Below are positions 34,301 to 42,102 of a stretch of DNA of 64,000 nucleotides, one piece after another; position 1 is the first letter of the stretch, and every line of letters starts with the position of its first letter. The notes under the pieces are model-generated. The model was not told the origin of the DNA. It made no database searches and worked only from the letters and a program-made list of their open reading frames with translations. The DNA comes from Cryptosporidium bovis. Taxonomy: Eukaryota > Apicomplexa > Conoidasida > Eucoccidiorida > Cryptosporidiidae. A program made the translations under genes and the position numbers. The stretch spans positions 485,912 to 549,911 of the forward strand of contig VHIT02000018.1 of NCBI GenBank assembly GCA_009768925.2, read 5' to 3'.

Positions 34301-34773
34301 GCTTTGTTAAGGGATCAAACTATGAAAATCCAAATTCAATATCTGGACCATTCGAAGTTTCTATTGAAAAATATAAAACAATATTCGCTCTTAAGGAGTC
34401 TATCTACACAAATCTAAATTGCATTTATTTAGAAAAAGTCGACTATCCGCCACAATCTAGAATAGATGTGGAGTTTGTTTTGTTAGTTAATCTAAAGTAT
34501 ACTTCAGACAGCGAGGAAACATTTTGTTATTGTCTCGAAATTGATAAAAGTGTACAAAACTATAACAATAGTGTTAAAGGCACTAAAAATTGGTGGTTCA
34601 TTGGCTCAAGAAACGGTGTCATTAGAGCAAAGCCTAATTCAGACATCAGCCTCGAATTCAAAGTTGTTCCACTCAAAAATGGTATCATTGACCTACCAAA
34701 TCTACATATTGGAAAAATAACTTCAAACCAAAATAAAAGAATTTTTCCTCTTGGAAAACAAATTGTATTGTAA
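28339..34773 (+). CDS. TRAPPC10: TRAPP II subunit, Trs130/TRAPPC10-like, 2144 aa
   Basis: This intact single-exon gene fits the large TRAPP II-specific subunit, part of the exchange factor for Rab11/Ypt31 at the late Golgi. In the N-terminal half, LALTLFKIGLVNEALLIYEQ near residue 430 resembles the Y-x-K-L-G-L-x-E-x-A-L-x-x-Y-x-E block. FDIIQLVFSRKLVIFL and ISNRFDLFIKKF near 530-560 match the Y-F-x-R-Q-x-x-L-L block, followed by SHFWIFRLAITVV. The C-terminal third (~1530-2144) is beta-rich: LKPGINKIEIDVLYDG near 1580, and the end has NWWFIGSRNGVI and FKVVPLKNGIIDLP, like the last domain of TRAPPC10, where a tryptophan block precedes a VPL..G motif. A highly Asn/Ser-rich stretch (~1230-1530) is inserted between the two halves. 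TRAPPC9/Trs120 is the main alternative. Confidence 0.68.
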   Translation: MDRIGYFDAQNLKIGIYRAYWGESNSGSLKKELKTEGKHNEKELTTPVSNNNTIISNNGWFQLYTSTKSIYGRKEYEENEYLNFDDELADKIYDSVVLSLEHTMNNGGIELEISYLEARAIINQIKLEILKGMNIGSENNNGSEFPFDLNKISRESFLRHEKMFDIPLINVIICNFDNSPSVNSVSLERKEYYEILKLCEISCEFGEIDFILLGISVSRSQEIEKQSKKNFEKLKNELYRLFGHSAKDKCIWFSGTNQQYDTNDVLFTNQIKQVTLKIVEQLEPVINYRIKSVIDFALTLRNDGPKPFHSLKIRLSSERNSIESRESDLLIENSSDVIPVSPVSNSNCNNYFNDVGNNNNSDDYNNKNANIDLTICSSLSTSPKEYSTSGIHSPVNSCRNTKCRKLQISDIWYQWILDIINTSDLLALTLFKIGLVNEALLIYEQILEDFKVKSDNFIVELKNQSFGFAELIELKDPLILASDCCIGDCRTHSVENSALIRRDNLILPLRLSILKLGLRSTYFDIIQLVFSRKLVIFLSIGELQKISNRFDLFIKKFLKEIVNKIDDYKFKIASHFWIFRLAITVVSVIQNTNDDSNKIFENNTNNQHLLYNISYQSTPSPIYNLKISLISSLLPRLMKFLGESESYDVLKHKPSAPKLPPDTNVTPMEVQIALIKWATQCISSILLNNICNINEFGKTQIDVDKNEKFNPDNMKEQNLNMKANDSSHNHTKSYYSCITINSASSISAHSISSSSSKTYKKSNNSSTLQNNYSILHIAAKHLSVITQIISKNIWNNQNLSSSQKQSLIESFFLYFNENRDIKSNIHPNDDYNNNNYDLRELSNSLFSPFKAYRMLCEITGVTGMEYISLGFVKSAISLTWGVLFENKEFVDWIIKIVNDDNYLSIATFEKRNSILSDISFCYRFSRIWLDFTTILLPIPFQWTILNSITKKMLLKFLIKRNNPILKNYVNFNDPYILQAEIGIRLFLNQTKKKDSKLHKDNLYCNSNFNKIRENDEYDYDCSENEENEYDIIETYVKKCLDNSNVLDEDCKDHLQWEFPANPNIWAYIFVQESNNSESNQLKNDDKTPVYKFRAKVTQKNIESISSAYSCDNEVSQSDDLKRATQVKTNKGATLKIVERQILTVLLGGGRLIKLPHKALPCCGLLDPLKPIQGYFYVFHEILRPSGRLFLKSPYVLSPLQSPLGSSTNRLRIIDEYDDECCTNKLINKETVSGVNNSNYINCNLSDSNDGNNNIFVNGIGTESSIGNKNINYICTDNVNFTDNSNGKYGYSEINNGETQKIEQEEAKDEISTSKNNNIYNSKTITKSSNYNGNTNNSSNNNNCYNGWFHKKSSKHERSYSLTNSESEHFGIRKKDGSPKQWMWEIVSGLKWGSNYYGSSSKSKNKTNSFTTENLLERNQISDEINNELSKSTKKSNKDDYSKTKNQRSPTLNLGLKVDESSSPTKVITVPTPGPSNWVITETGRSNLSKKSHHYSPNSMLEMSENNIVPCSVIPSNTLIDKSTVPGIPIKFCILIYIGLENSIKFNSVWLRVNNCNWILLENIYNKDNRIINNNHITLKPGINKIEIDVLYDGPTSSKLTINSIGFSSINGKGFKLPINFLWVVPLGTLPSPHILSKVTFKFERYEHNIQEYNEFSSLNKLSYLINDYNEYNKDNSWNPLKKWTTLYSFNPKKLTEIINLKIEPLQKSDKKTNIDNINFQTDGNFNLIDYKKVIESNIMAQSCDKSWHMFIITIDNNWTQVNYVDLKVTIDLFSCNNNNSNIKVYLDELELISIDGNETNNKLYLNLDNMIEIPKFLKELVFKVPLMFSFSPIESLKTVCFEVNLSSKLLDYTNVYSNSTFKFNFLIEPQAKLQNIQKVPNIYRMSIPFYYFEIFISGSSNVIVIDKLIFAYQKNTKDLHLFNILTAVPIETSKDVKFDFIDESMFIIEYKLKTPIAVEYDCKPLKFVWIVPKNQLANNPKPLLYISSFVKGSNYENPNSISGPFEVSIEKYKTIFALKESIYTNLNCIYLEKVDYPPQSRIDVEFVLLVNLKYTSDSEETFCYCLEIDKSVQNYNNSVKGTKNWWFIGSRNGVIRAKPNSDISLEFKVVPLKNGIIDLPNLHIGKITSNQNKRIFPLGKQIVL

Positions 34774-35245
34774 TTATAAAACCACTTTTAACCGCCAAAA
34801 TTATTATTTTTAGGAGACAGTTGGACTAGAGGAAAAAATATATATTTCTTTTAAATGTATATAATTAGATATAAGTAAAAAGAAAAAGATTTTGTTAATA
34901 TATTTTGACTTTGTTTTCTATATACAAACAAAATAAAGTTAAATTATATCGTTCCAAATACCTCTAGTTTTGAGCCGTTTTTTTATTGAAACAAAAAACT
35001 TAAGAGGTGAGAGTTTTTAGCAACATATATATATTCTCTTTTTTCATGAAATACATAGAAAGTATTTTGACTAAAAGGTGGATGGTTACACCCTAACTGT
35101 TTATATTTTTTTATTCAGTACAGTACATATATATTTGGTGTTTACCTCTCTGAAGAGCAAATTGATAATACAGTATTTATGTATATTTATACGTAGCAAA
35201 GATACTCTAATACTTTGATTATAGTTATAGCTGCAAACTATTACT
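34774..35245. other. A/T-rich spacer
   Basis: This spacer of 472 bp lies between tandem plus-strand genes. It has A/T runs and no supportable element beyond presumed promoter and 3' UTR sequence. Confidence 0.4.
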
Positions 35246-36454
35246 ATGAGGGGTCGCTGGAGAGGAGGGAAGAATAATCAGGGTAATTCCTCCCAGGGAA
35301 GCAATACAAAAGTTTCTGAAATTTGTCGTCATTTTGTGCAACAAGGTAATTGCAAGTTCGGTAATAATTGTAATTATTCACATGTTTTAAGGCAGGTTGC
35401 TCAGATACAAAGAGCACATTTCGGTGGTATAAGATGTGCAATAGCATCTCCTCTACCAACAGGAGAACTTGAATTATTTACAGGAGGTTGTGATGGACAA
35501 CTTAAGCGTTGGATTATAAAACCTGCTGATAAGGGTTTAGTGGAGAGGGATTCGAATAATGGAAACAATCAAAGAAGAAGAAATTATTCAAACAACAAAT
35601 ATCAAAATGATATGAGTGGTGCAACACAACTTTCAATAAAGATGGATTCAACAATTAACTGTAATTCAGAGGTTTGTAGTTGTCTAACTTATGGTGACGT
35701 TTTATTTTGTGGTCTAATAAATGGTACAATAAGAGCTTTTCATAGACCAACCGGAAGTTTTACAGATTTAAATGGGCATAGTCAGGAAATACACCAACTA
35801 TTAATTATAGATAATGTATTAGTATCTGCATGTTGGGGAGGGAAGGTTATATTTTGGAAATTTGACCAACATACAGGGACATTTGTAATATCAGCACAAA
35901 TACAAGCCAAAGAACACATCAAGTGTCTCAAATATTTTCCATATAAAAACCCAAATGCAAATAATCAGAATTCTACAAATGCAATTCAACAAGAAGGTTG
36001 TCCACATCTATGGATATGCGGAGGCGGAATTGTACAAATAGTCGACTTAATTAATCTTCAGGTTATAAGAGAAATAATGTTCGATGGGGGGCCCATTATG
36101 TCAGTTTTAGAATATGAAAAGCATCTTGTTTTATGTAGTTTGCAGGGCGTAATTAGAGTCATATCCATTACAGGCGAAGAAACTTATAGAAAATCACTTG
36201 GATCACCTACTTTGTGCATGGATGGATCTACTACAGGAGATGGTAAGCATATTTTAATGATGGGTCAAAACAATGGTCATTTAAGGTGTATAACTTTGCC
36301 ACTATTTGATAGCATTCTAGAGTTTCACACTCCAGACACAAGGTCAGAAGTTAGGCTTGTATCTAACTTAGGTGGTTCTCCCGGGATTATTTTAACTGCG
36401 CATTGGGATGGTGCTTTGAATCTTTATCAATGGTGTTTACCTAAAAATATATAA
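35246..36454 (+). CDS. CCCH zinc finger plus WD40-repeat protein (ZFWD-like)
   Basis: This is a 402-aa single-exon protein. A C-x8-C-x5-C-x3-H finger lies at Cys27, Cys36, Cys42 and His46, preceded by an Arg/Gly start (MRGRWRGG) that would suit RNA binding. From about residue 58 the protein is a WD40 propeller, with repeated blocks such as GGCDGQLKRWII, YGDVLFCGLINGTIRAF, NGHSQEIHQL, VSACWGGKVIFWKF and LTAHWDGALNLYQW. The arrangement of one N-terminal CCCH finger followed by WD40 repeats is that of the plant ZFWD proteins and related eukaryotic RNA-associated proteins. A nuclear or mRNA-processing role is inference. A short Asn-rich linker interrupts the propeller near residues 100-115. Confidence 0.88.
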   Translation: MRGRWRGGKNNQGNSSQGSNTKVSEICRHFVQQGNCKFGNNCNYSHVLRQVAQIQRAHFGGIRCAIASPLPTGELELFTGGCDGQLKRWIIKPADKGLVERDSNNGNNQRRRNYSNNKYQNDMSGATQLSIKMDSTINCNSEVCSCLTYGDVLFCGLINGTIRAFHRPTGSFTDLNGHSQEIHQLLIIDNVLVSACWGGKVIFWKFDQHTGTFVISAQIQAKEHIKCLKYFPYKNPNANNQNSTNAIQQEGCPHLWICGGGIVQIVDLINLQVIREIMFDGGPIMSVLEYEKHLVLCSLQGVIRVISITGEETYRKSLGSPTLCMDGSTTGDGKHILMMGQNNGHLRCITLPLFDSILEFHTPDTRSEVRLVSNLGGSPGIILTAHWDGALNLYQWCLPKNI

Positions 36455-36914
36455 TATATGTATTTAAAAATGCGTTATACAAATTAGTATTAATAAATTT
36501 AATACTAAGTTCTGATAGTTATCTTTTATTTCCAATTTAATAACTGATTAATTAATTTTTAATGTTATAATTTCGCTCTTTTTTCTATCAATTTTTTATG
36601 TTTAATTTGTTTTTTAATTATTATTCATCTTGTTTTTGTTTCAGAGAAAAAAAAGTTGTTTCAATTTCCAATTTATATCCACATTCCGGTATATTTGTGT
36701 AGCTGCATGCATTGACACGTAAGCAATGGAAAGTCATTTCCACATGTAAAACGGTAAAGTATATTAAATTTAATGACAAAATTAATAAAATACGTTTTGT
36801 GTTATTAATTTAATAATTATTTGCATGAAAAATTAAAATTAAACAGTCGAAATTCATGTTAAAATATTAAATAAAAATAATATTTATTAAATTTGACAAA
36901 AAATAGCAGTCCTA
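36455..36914. promoter_or_regulatory. promoter region of the mucin-like gene with an AP2-like palindrome
   Basis: This A/T-rich spacer of 460 bp contains TGCATGCAT at 36704-36712, about 200 bp before the mucin-like start codon. TGCAT-type words are known binding sites of apicomplexan AP2 factors. The same GCATGCAT octamer lies 183 bp before the Vti1 ATG. Confidence 0.5.
36705..36712. promoter_or_regulatory. GCATGCAT, AP2-type motif
   Basis: A palindromic AP2-like octamer 210 bp upstream of the mucin-like gene start. Shared with the Vti1 upstream region at 40236-40243. Use in vivo is inferred. Confidence 0.45.
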
Positions 36915-39215
36915 ATGTTTGGGGCAATAAAATTCAATTATCTCCTTGCGATAGGTTTAATTTTGTTTAATTTGACACACTCGAATGCAAACGAGAGTGA
37001 ATTGTCAAGTGAAGCATGGATTAAACCCAATACAAACCAAAATAATGTATATGATTCAACAAGTGATGAAGGTATGTCGACATTAAATAGAAAAATAGTT
37101 GAGACTCAAAGCAGTCATAAACATAAAAATAAACAACATCATCATCATCATCGTCATCATCATCATAAAAACCAAAAACAGAACGAGAATAAACAAATTC
37201 AACATCAAAACAAACTTCATGACTATGTTTATAATGTTATTCATCGCAATCAAACAAATAATAATTCTTACTCAAAAACACATACTCCCGATTATTCAGA
37301 TTCAACAGATAATGAGATATATTATGTTTTTGATAATAACTTAAATTCTGAAGCCGGCAATAATCATTATTTACACTATGACACTCAAAACAATAATGTC
37401 TACCAAATGAGATGGGAAAGAAATAAGCATCATCATTTATTCAATTATACTTCTACAACCACTACGACAGCCATTACTACAAGTAGTCCCAGTTACACAA
37501 TCATTTACACTAGCACAACAACGAATATAACAGTAACTACAACAGTCGTTCCTGCAAATGTCACTAATAATAATACTAGTACAGTTATTCCATCTAATAG
37601 TACGACAACAAGCACCGCTGCAACAATTATTCCAACTAACGGCACTACCACTACTACAAGGTATACAACTACCACTACAGTTGTTCCAATCAATAGTACA
37701 ACTACGACCACCACTACAGTTGTTCCAGTCAATAGTACAACTACTACCACCACTACAAGGTACACAACTATCACTACAGTTATTCCAACAAATAGTACAA
37801 CAACTACAAGGTATACAACTACCACTACAGTTATTACAACAAATAGTACAACAACTACAAGGTATACGACTACCACTACAGTTATTCCAACAAATAGTAC
37901 AACCGCTACAAGGTATACAACTACCACTACAGTTGTTCCAACAAATAGTACAACAACTACAAGGTATACAACTACCACTACAGTTGTTCCAACAAATAGT
38001 ACAACCACCACAAAGTATACAACTACCACTACAGTCATTCCAATCAATAGTTCCACTACTACAATTACTCCCACAAATATTGATACAACAACCACTTCTA
38101 CTACACCAATCCCAAATAATGGTACTACCACTACTACTAACAGTATCATAATTGAAAATACTACTACAACAACGAAGTCTGTGGTAATTATAACTAGTAG
38201 TACGACTACTACAAGATCTACTACTACTATCAATACAACTACTTCAACAATGTCTACAAGTACAATAGGCATGACAACTACGAGTACAAGTGTAACAATA
38301 ACAGATAATAATGTTAATGGTCATAAATATGAAGTTTCTTTAGTAATGGATTTATCAAAAGTACCAAACTTAGATCAAATGAAAGAAATAAATATGTCTG
38401 CAAACATAATATATAGAAAATTATTAAATAGCGGACTAACAGCAGAATTGGTATCAATACCATCGAATAATACAGATTATACACACGAGAAAACAAACTT
38501 TTTATCTAAAATGCAAAAGTATGAGAATAATATAACTGTAGATAGACTATTATCAAGTGTAGTTGAGAAGAGAAGAATAATTGAGGATGAATATGGTGGT
38601 GATCTTGAAAATATGAACACAGGGGTGAATCAAAGAAGGGAAAGGGGATTGAATAATTACAAAACTACAGTTAAAAGGAAAAAGATAGTTTACATTACGG
38701 CAGGTTACAATGGCTGTACTACAGAACAAAATTGTCCTGGTATATTAAAATTGAAAGAAAATGCAGATATATATATGATTTCACTATCAAAAAATTCAAT
38801 AATGTATAATGAGATAGAATATATATCAACGAAACCAACACATTTGTATTCAGTATTGATGGATAAAAAAGAATTAAAGGATGAAGCGACACATTTGTCA
38901 AAATGGATAAGAGGTGAATATAGATTCAATAATCAGAAGTATTTATTACCGAAAAAACTAGACAAAAACTTTAAAAACCAAATTTGTAGTAAATGTTCAG
39001 AAAATGCAAACTGTTATGTTCACTCAGCGTTTGAACATACACGCGATCTAAGTAAATTTGAATGTGTATGTTCATCAGGTTGGATGGGTGACGGTATTGA
39101 TTGTTTTGACATTAATGAATGCATATCATTAAATAATCCATGTGGTAATCATCATTGTTGTATTAATACCCCAGGAGGGTTTGAATGTAAATACACAAAA
39201 AATAACAAATGTTAA
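36915..39215 (+). CDS. secreted Thr-rich mucin-like protein with VWA-like and EGF-like domains
   Basis: This is a 766-aa single-exon protein. A signal peptide is clear: about 25 residues with a hydrophobic core (YLLAIGLILFNL) ending near NA-NES. A His-rich basic segment lies at ~70-93. Residues ~180-466 are Thr-rich with six copies of a 17-residue unit (RYTTTTTVVPTNSTTTT), dense in predicted O-glycan sites and with an NST N-glycan sequon in each. Residues ~471-675 look like a von Willebrand A domain: VSLVMDLSK gives a partial metal site, then KKIVYITAG and DIYMISLSK as core strands. Two EGF-like modules end the protein (~687-766); the second starts DINEC, as in calcium-binding EGF. There is no C-terminal membrane segment or GPI-like tail, so it should be secreted or held by partners. 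Cryptosporidium mucins act in host-cell attachment; that role here is inference. Confidence 0.88.
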   Translation: MFGAIKFNYLLAIGLILFNLTHSNANESELSSEAWIKPNTNQNNVYDSTSDEGMSTLNRKIVETQSSHKHKNKQHHHHHRHHHHKNQKQNENKQIQHQNKLHDYVYNVIHRNQTNNNSYSKTHTPDYSDSTDNEIYYVFDNNLNSEAGNNHYLHYDTQNNNVYQMRWERNKHHHLFNYTSTTTTTAITTSSPSYTIIYTSTTTNITVTTTVVPANVTNNNTSTVIPSNSTTTSTAATIIPTNGTTTTTRYTTTTTVVPINSTTTTTTTVVPVNSTTTTTTTRYTTITTVIPTNSTTTTRYTTTTTVITTNSTTTTRYTTTTTVIPTNSTTATRYTTTTTVVPTNSTTTTRYTTTTTVVPTNSTTTTKYTTTTTVIPINSSTTTITPTNIDTTTTSTTPIPNNGTTTTTNSIIIENTTTTTKSVVIITSSTTTTRSTTTINTTTSTMSTSTIGMTTTSTSVTITDNNVNGHKYEVSLVMDLSKVPNLDQMKEINMSANIIYRKLLNSGLTAELVSIPSNNTDYTHEKTNFLSKMQKYENNITVDRLLSSVVEKRRIIEDEYGGDLENMNTGVNQRRERGLNNYKTTVKRKKIVYITAGYNGCTTEQNCPGILKLKENADIYMISLSKNSIMYNEIEYISTKPTHLYSVLMDKKELKDEATHLSKWIRGEYRFNNQKYLLPKKLDKNFKNQICSKCSENANCYVHSAFEHTRDLSKFECVCSSGWMGDGIDCFDINECISLNNPCGNHHCCINTPGGFECKYTKNNKC
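37758..38063 (+). repeat. 51-bp in-frame minisatellite (six units)
   Basis: Units begin at 37758, 37809, 37860, 37911, 37962 and 38013, each starting with aggtatac or a close variant, in exact 51-bp register. Each codes for 17 residues of the Thr-rich mucin domain. A related unit begins at 37659, 99 bp before the array, so it is out of the 51-bp register but still in frame. Differences between units are single substitutions. Confidence 0.93.
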
Positions 39216-39788
39216 TACTATAAGTGGGAGAAAAATAATAGTATTAATAAATAAATTAAAAAATATAAATATATAAACAATCATAACGAAATACAAATTC
39301 TTAACTTATAACAATATTAATTATTCAAATTAATATATATAATTGAAAATATTACTGAAAAATTAATAAAATGAAAGTAATTGCATAAAGTTTATTTAAA
39401 TTTTGAACATAACTGAATTATTTGGAAATATTAATTTTTCTCTTTCCTTTTCTAATAAATATATTCTTTATTTTAAAATGAAACAAAGAAAATTCTCTTA
39501 ATTGGTAATTAAAATAAATGTAACAATTTGTTAGAAACAAGTACAAAAAACAATTACTACTGTTTGATGCTAATATTTAATTATTTGTTAAAGTTTGAAA
39601 ACTAATAAATTAAAAGAATAATAAAATAAATAAAGTAAGATAAATTAACAAAAGGGATATTCGTACTTGATAACGTTTTGCTTGATCGAATAAAATGAGC
39701 ATTATCATTTCAATTTGTGGTAGACAATTATTGGTTAATAAGAGTATATAAAATGTGGGATAATATTATTGAAATAAATTTTGTCGGT

Positions 39789-39992
39789 TTAAATTAATCT
39801 ATAGTTGTTATTCATTGGCATAAACTCTAAAATACTCAAGAAAAAACAAAATATATAAATTAATGCTTGATATAGCAATAACGGTAAGTTAGAAATACTG
39901 TTTAGTGAAGCGATGGAATTTATTGTTGTTATACATAATACATGCATATATTGAATTGCAAATGTTGTAAATATTATTATAAAATATTTCAT
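39789..39992 (-). CDS. doubtful small hydrophobic protein (67 aa)
   Basis: This ATG-started frame codes for two hydrophobic stretches (KYFIIIFTTFAIQYMHVLCI and LLYQALIYIFCFFLSILEF) followed by a short polar end. The size would suit a small membrane subunit of the secretory pathway. I recognise no family, and T-rich DNA readily yields hydrophobic chance frames. It is listed only because it stands alone in a long spacer. Confidence 0.15.
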   Translation of the reverse strand: MKYFIIIFTTFAIQYMHVLCITTINSIASLNSISNLPLLLYQALIYIFCFFLSILEFMPMNNNYRLI

Positions 39993-40235
39993 TAAATGAA
40001 TTATAAGGTAAGCAAATAGGGGAGAAAATATGATTTTATCTTTGACATTAATAAAGGATAAAAATAATAATGAAAACAGTAAATAGGGTAAGAAAAATAG
40101 AAATTGATGTGGAATAATAAACTAATTAGTTAAATAGTTCATCAGATAAATATATTATGTAAGCATCAATTATTTATAGTTTTCTTTTTCACTTTTATTT
40201 TATTAATAATTTTGGTCCAATTAATAAAATTGTAA

Positions 40236-40243
40236 GCATGCAT
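40236..40243. promoter_or_regulatory. GCATGCAT, AP2-type motif
   Basis: A palindromic octamer 183 bp upstream of the Vti1 start codon, identical to the one 210 bp upstream of the mucin-like gene. Confidence 0.45.
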
Positions 40244-40418
40244 TTGAAATTAAAAAAAAACGAAATAGGCGGTTAAGTGGTGATTTCAAGATTAACAAAT
40301 AAAAAGGAAATGCAATATTTAAACATTAAAAAAGGTAATAATAATAATAACAGTGATAATAAGATATAATTCGTAACTATATAAGTTGAGTATTACAATA
40401 TCAACAACATTTTTCAAT

Positions 40419-41173
40419 ATGTTAATTGCATCTGAGTATTACTCCACATATGAAGATGAATTTCTTTCAATAATACAAAGTATTGAACGTTTAATATTGA
40501 AAGTAGATATTAGTGAAGGCAGTGTATCATCTAAAATAGGAAGAAGTGAGATAAGTAATTTAGAATCTAAATTTAAAGATGCAAAGAACTGTTTAAATAG
40601 ATTAAAGGAAGAGGTTAGTTAATTAAAAAAATTAATAATGCAAATAATTGAAATTAGGTATCAATATTATCGAAGAATTCAAATGAGTATAAATCTTACC
40701 AGCGCTATAATAATGTATATAATGAGATATATAACAAATTTGAAGGTTTAAAAGAGGAGGTTTTATTTAATTGCAAAGATAATGAGATTGATATGTATAA
40801 AAATAATGAATATAAAAGTCAGTTAATGAATAATGATTATATAGGCGACAATTCTATTAATGTTATGGGAATATCAACAGAAGATTTAATGTCCAGAAAT
40901 GAGAATAATATAAGAATTTCATCTAAATTAGCTCAGGAGACACAAAATATAGGATTACATTCATTAAATACACTAAAAATTCAGAGAGATAATATAACAA
41001 GAAGTATTTATGAATTAAATGATATAGATTTTAATATAGGTGAAGGTCGTAAATTGGCAAGTGCATTATATAGACAGAAAGTACTTGAAAGATTAACACT
41101 ATATATTATAATAATGGTTTTGTTGCTAGCAAATTTGTATGTATTTGCGAAAAAAATAAGAAAATATATGTAA
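40419..41173 (+). CDS. VTI1: Vti1-family Qb-SNARE, two exons
   Basis: Exons are 40419-40613 and 40658-41173, joined in phase 0 to give 236 aa. The N-terminal start MLIASEYYSTYEDEF resembles the Vti1 N-terminal helix (S-Y-E-x-D-F). The SNARE helix covers about residues 150-210, with QETQNIGLHSLNTLKIQRDNI and the family pattern of one NIG-type turn. A single C-terminal membrane anchor (LYIIIMVLLLANLYVFA) is followed by a basic tail, as in tail-anchored SNAREs. Vti1 works in Golgi-endosome and intra-Golgi fusion. The start is the ATG at 40419; an upstream TTG in frame is not a plausible eukaryotic start. It converges on RRP36 with 125 bp between stops. Confidence 0.88.
40614..40657 (+). other. 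VTI1: Vti1 intron (44 nt)
   Basis: Donor gttagt follows AAGGAAGAG; acceptor aaattag precedes GTATCAAT. It is very short and A/T-rich. Splicing is phase 0 and joins RLKEE to VSILSK; without it the frame stops at the second and following codons of the intron. Confidence 0.85.
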
Positions 41174-41298
41174 AATATGACATAAAATCATTGTTAAAAC
41201 GTTATTATGATAAATATCACTATTTAAATGAAAGAAAGTAATAATAAAAATATAAACAATCATAATAGATGTTATAGTACTTTGTAATTAGTTAATTA

Positions 41299-42102
41299 TT
41301 AACTTAAATGATTATTGGTGTTAATGTTTGAATTAACAGTAAGATGTTTAAATTTATATAATTGTTTTTTATTAATTTTTTGTTCGTATTTGTATTTCTG
41401 TTTTCTATTTAGATTTTTATATTTTTCATGTTTAACGGATATATTAATATCTTTTTGTTTAATATAAAATGGTTTTTTACCTTTTTCAACTTTGCTTTGT
41501 TCTAGTTTTCTATATGAAGAAATAGTTTTTTGTTTCAAATATAAATTTTTTCTGCAATCATTTTCAGATACAAGTTTTTGGTACTGTAATTTGAGTTTCT
41601 CAATATCTTCTTGAGTATAATTTGAGATATTGGAATTTTTGAATTCAGAGGTTTTCCTCATTTTATTCCAATTTCCTAGTTCTTTTGCTTTATTCATGCT
41701 TTTATGTAGATCAAGTATATTTTTAATATGATTAAACTCATTCTTTTTAATATCATCTATAAATTCATAAGACTTATGAAATAAATCAGTGTTCAATTTT
41801 CCAGATGATTCTTTAAATCTAGGGTCATTTATATTCTTATTGTTATGTTTATTGTATATCTGGTTTCTTTCATTTAATAGTTTATCGGGAAGTACTTGTC
41901 TTCTAGAAGAAACTTCTGTAGGAAGATTTTTTGATGATATAATGCCATACTTTTTTAATTTAGGTGAGTTGTCATCCTTGCTATTTGGTTTGTTTAAGTT
42001 TTTTTTATCTTTTTTTGCATTTTTGTTTTCCAATGCATTGATTAACCTATCTTTTCGAAGTATTACCTCAAACGGTATGTCCTCAATATTGGAACTATCC
42101 AT
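41299..42102 (-). CDS. RRP36: RRP36 ribosome-biogenesis protein
   Basis: This is a 267-aa single-exon protein. The family core is clear: EVSSRRQVLPDK near residue 63, then DPRFKESSG, LFHKSYEFIDDIKKNE near residue 110, and a basic C-terminal third containing KPFYIKQKD and repeated KKQ/KYK blocks. These match RRP36 (R-x-V-V, DPRFD..SG, F.K.Y.FL.DI...E, P-Y-F-L-K-K). RRP36 is a nucleolar component of the early small-subunit processome, needed for 18S rRNA maturation. Length is close to other family members. The region upstream carries a C/T tract and a TTGGCGCCAA palindrome discussed separately. Confidence 0.9.
   Translation of the reverse strand: MDSSNIEDIPFEVILRKDRLINALENKNAKKDKKNLNKPNSKDDNSPKLKKYGIISSKNLPTEVSSRRQVLPDKLLNERNQIYNKHNNKNINDPRFKESSGKLNTDLFHKSYEFIDDIKKNEFNHIKNILDLHKSMNKAKELGNWNKMRKTSEFKNSNISNYTQEDIEKLKLQYQKLVSENDCRKNLYLKQKTISSYRKLEQSKVEKGKKPFYIKQKDINISVKHEKYKNLNRKQKYKYEQKINKKQLYKFKHLTVNSNINTNNHLS

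Larger units (their letters stand above)
39216..40418. other. intergenic spacer with a doubtful hydrophobic ORF
   Basis: This 1.2-kb A/T-rich spacer lies between the mucin-like gene and Vti1. It holds GCATGCAT at 40236-40243. On the minus strand, 39789-39992 is an ATG-started 67-codon frame that is strongly hydrophobic; it might be a tiny membrane protein or chance. Nothing else is supportable. Confidence 0.4.

Noticed and set aside
37558-38151. 197-codon Leu/Gln-rich plus-strand frame in the same repeat
   Set aside because: Shifted frame of the 51-bp unit; open only because the unit has no stop in any frame.
37505-38272. 255-codon Val-rich open frame on the minus strand opposite the mucin repeats
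   Set aside because: It is the mirror of the ACN-rich Thr codons: the complement of ACA/ACT repeats reads as GTN (Val) without stops. The plus-strand frame has the signal peptide and domains.
40386-40418. Extension of Vti1 upstream to a TTG
   Set aside because: TTG is not a likely start here, and the ATG at 40419 aligns with the Vti1 N-terminus.
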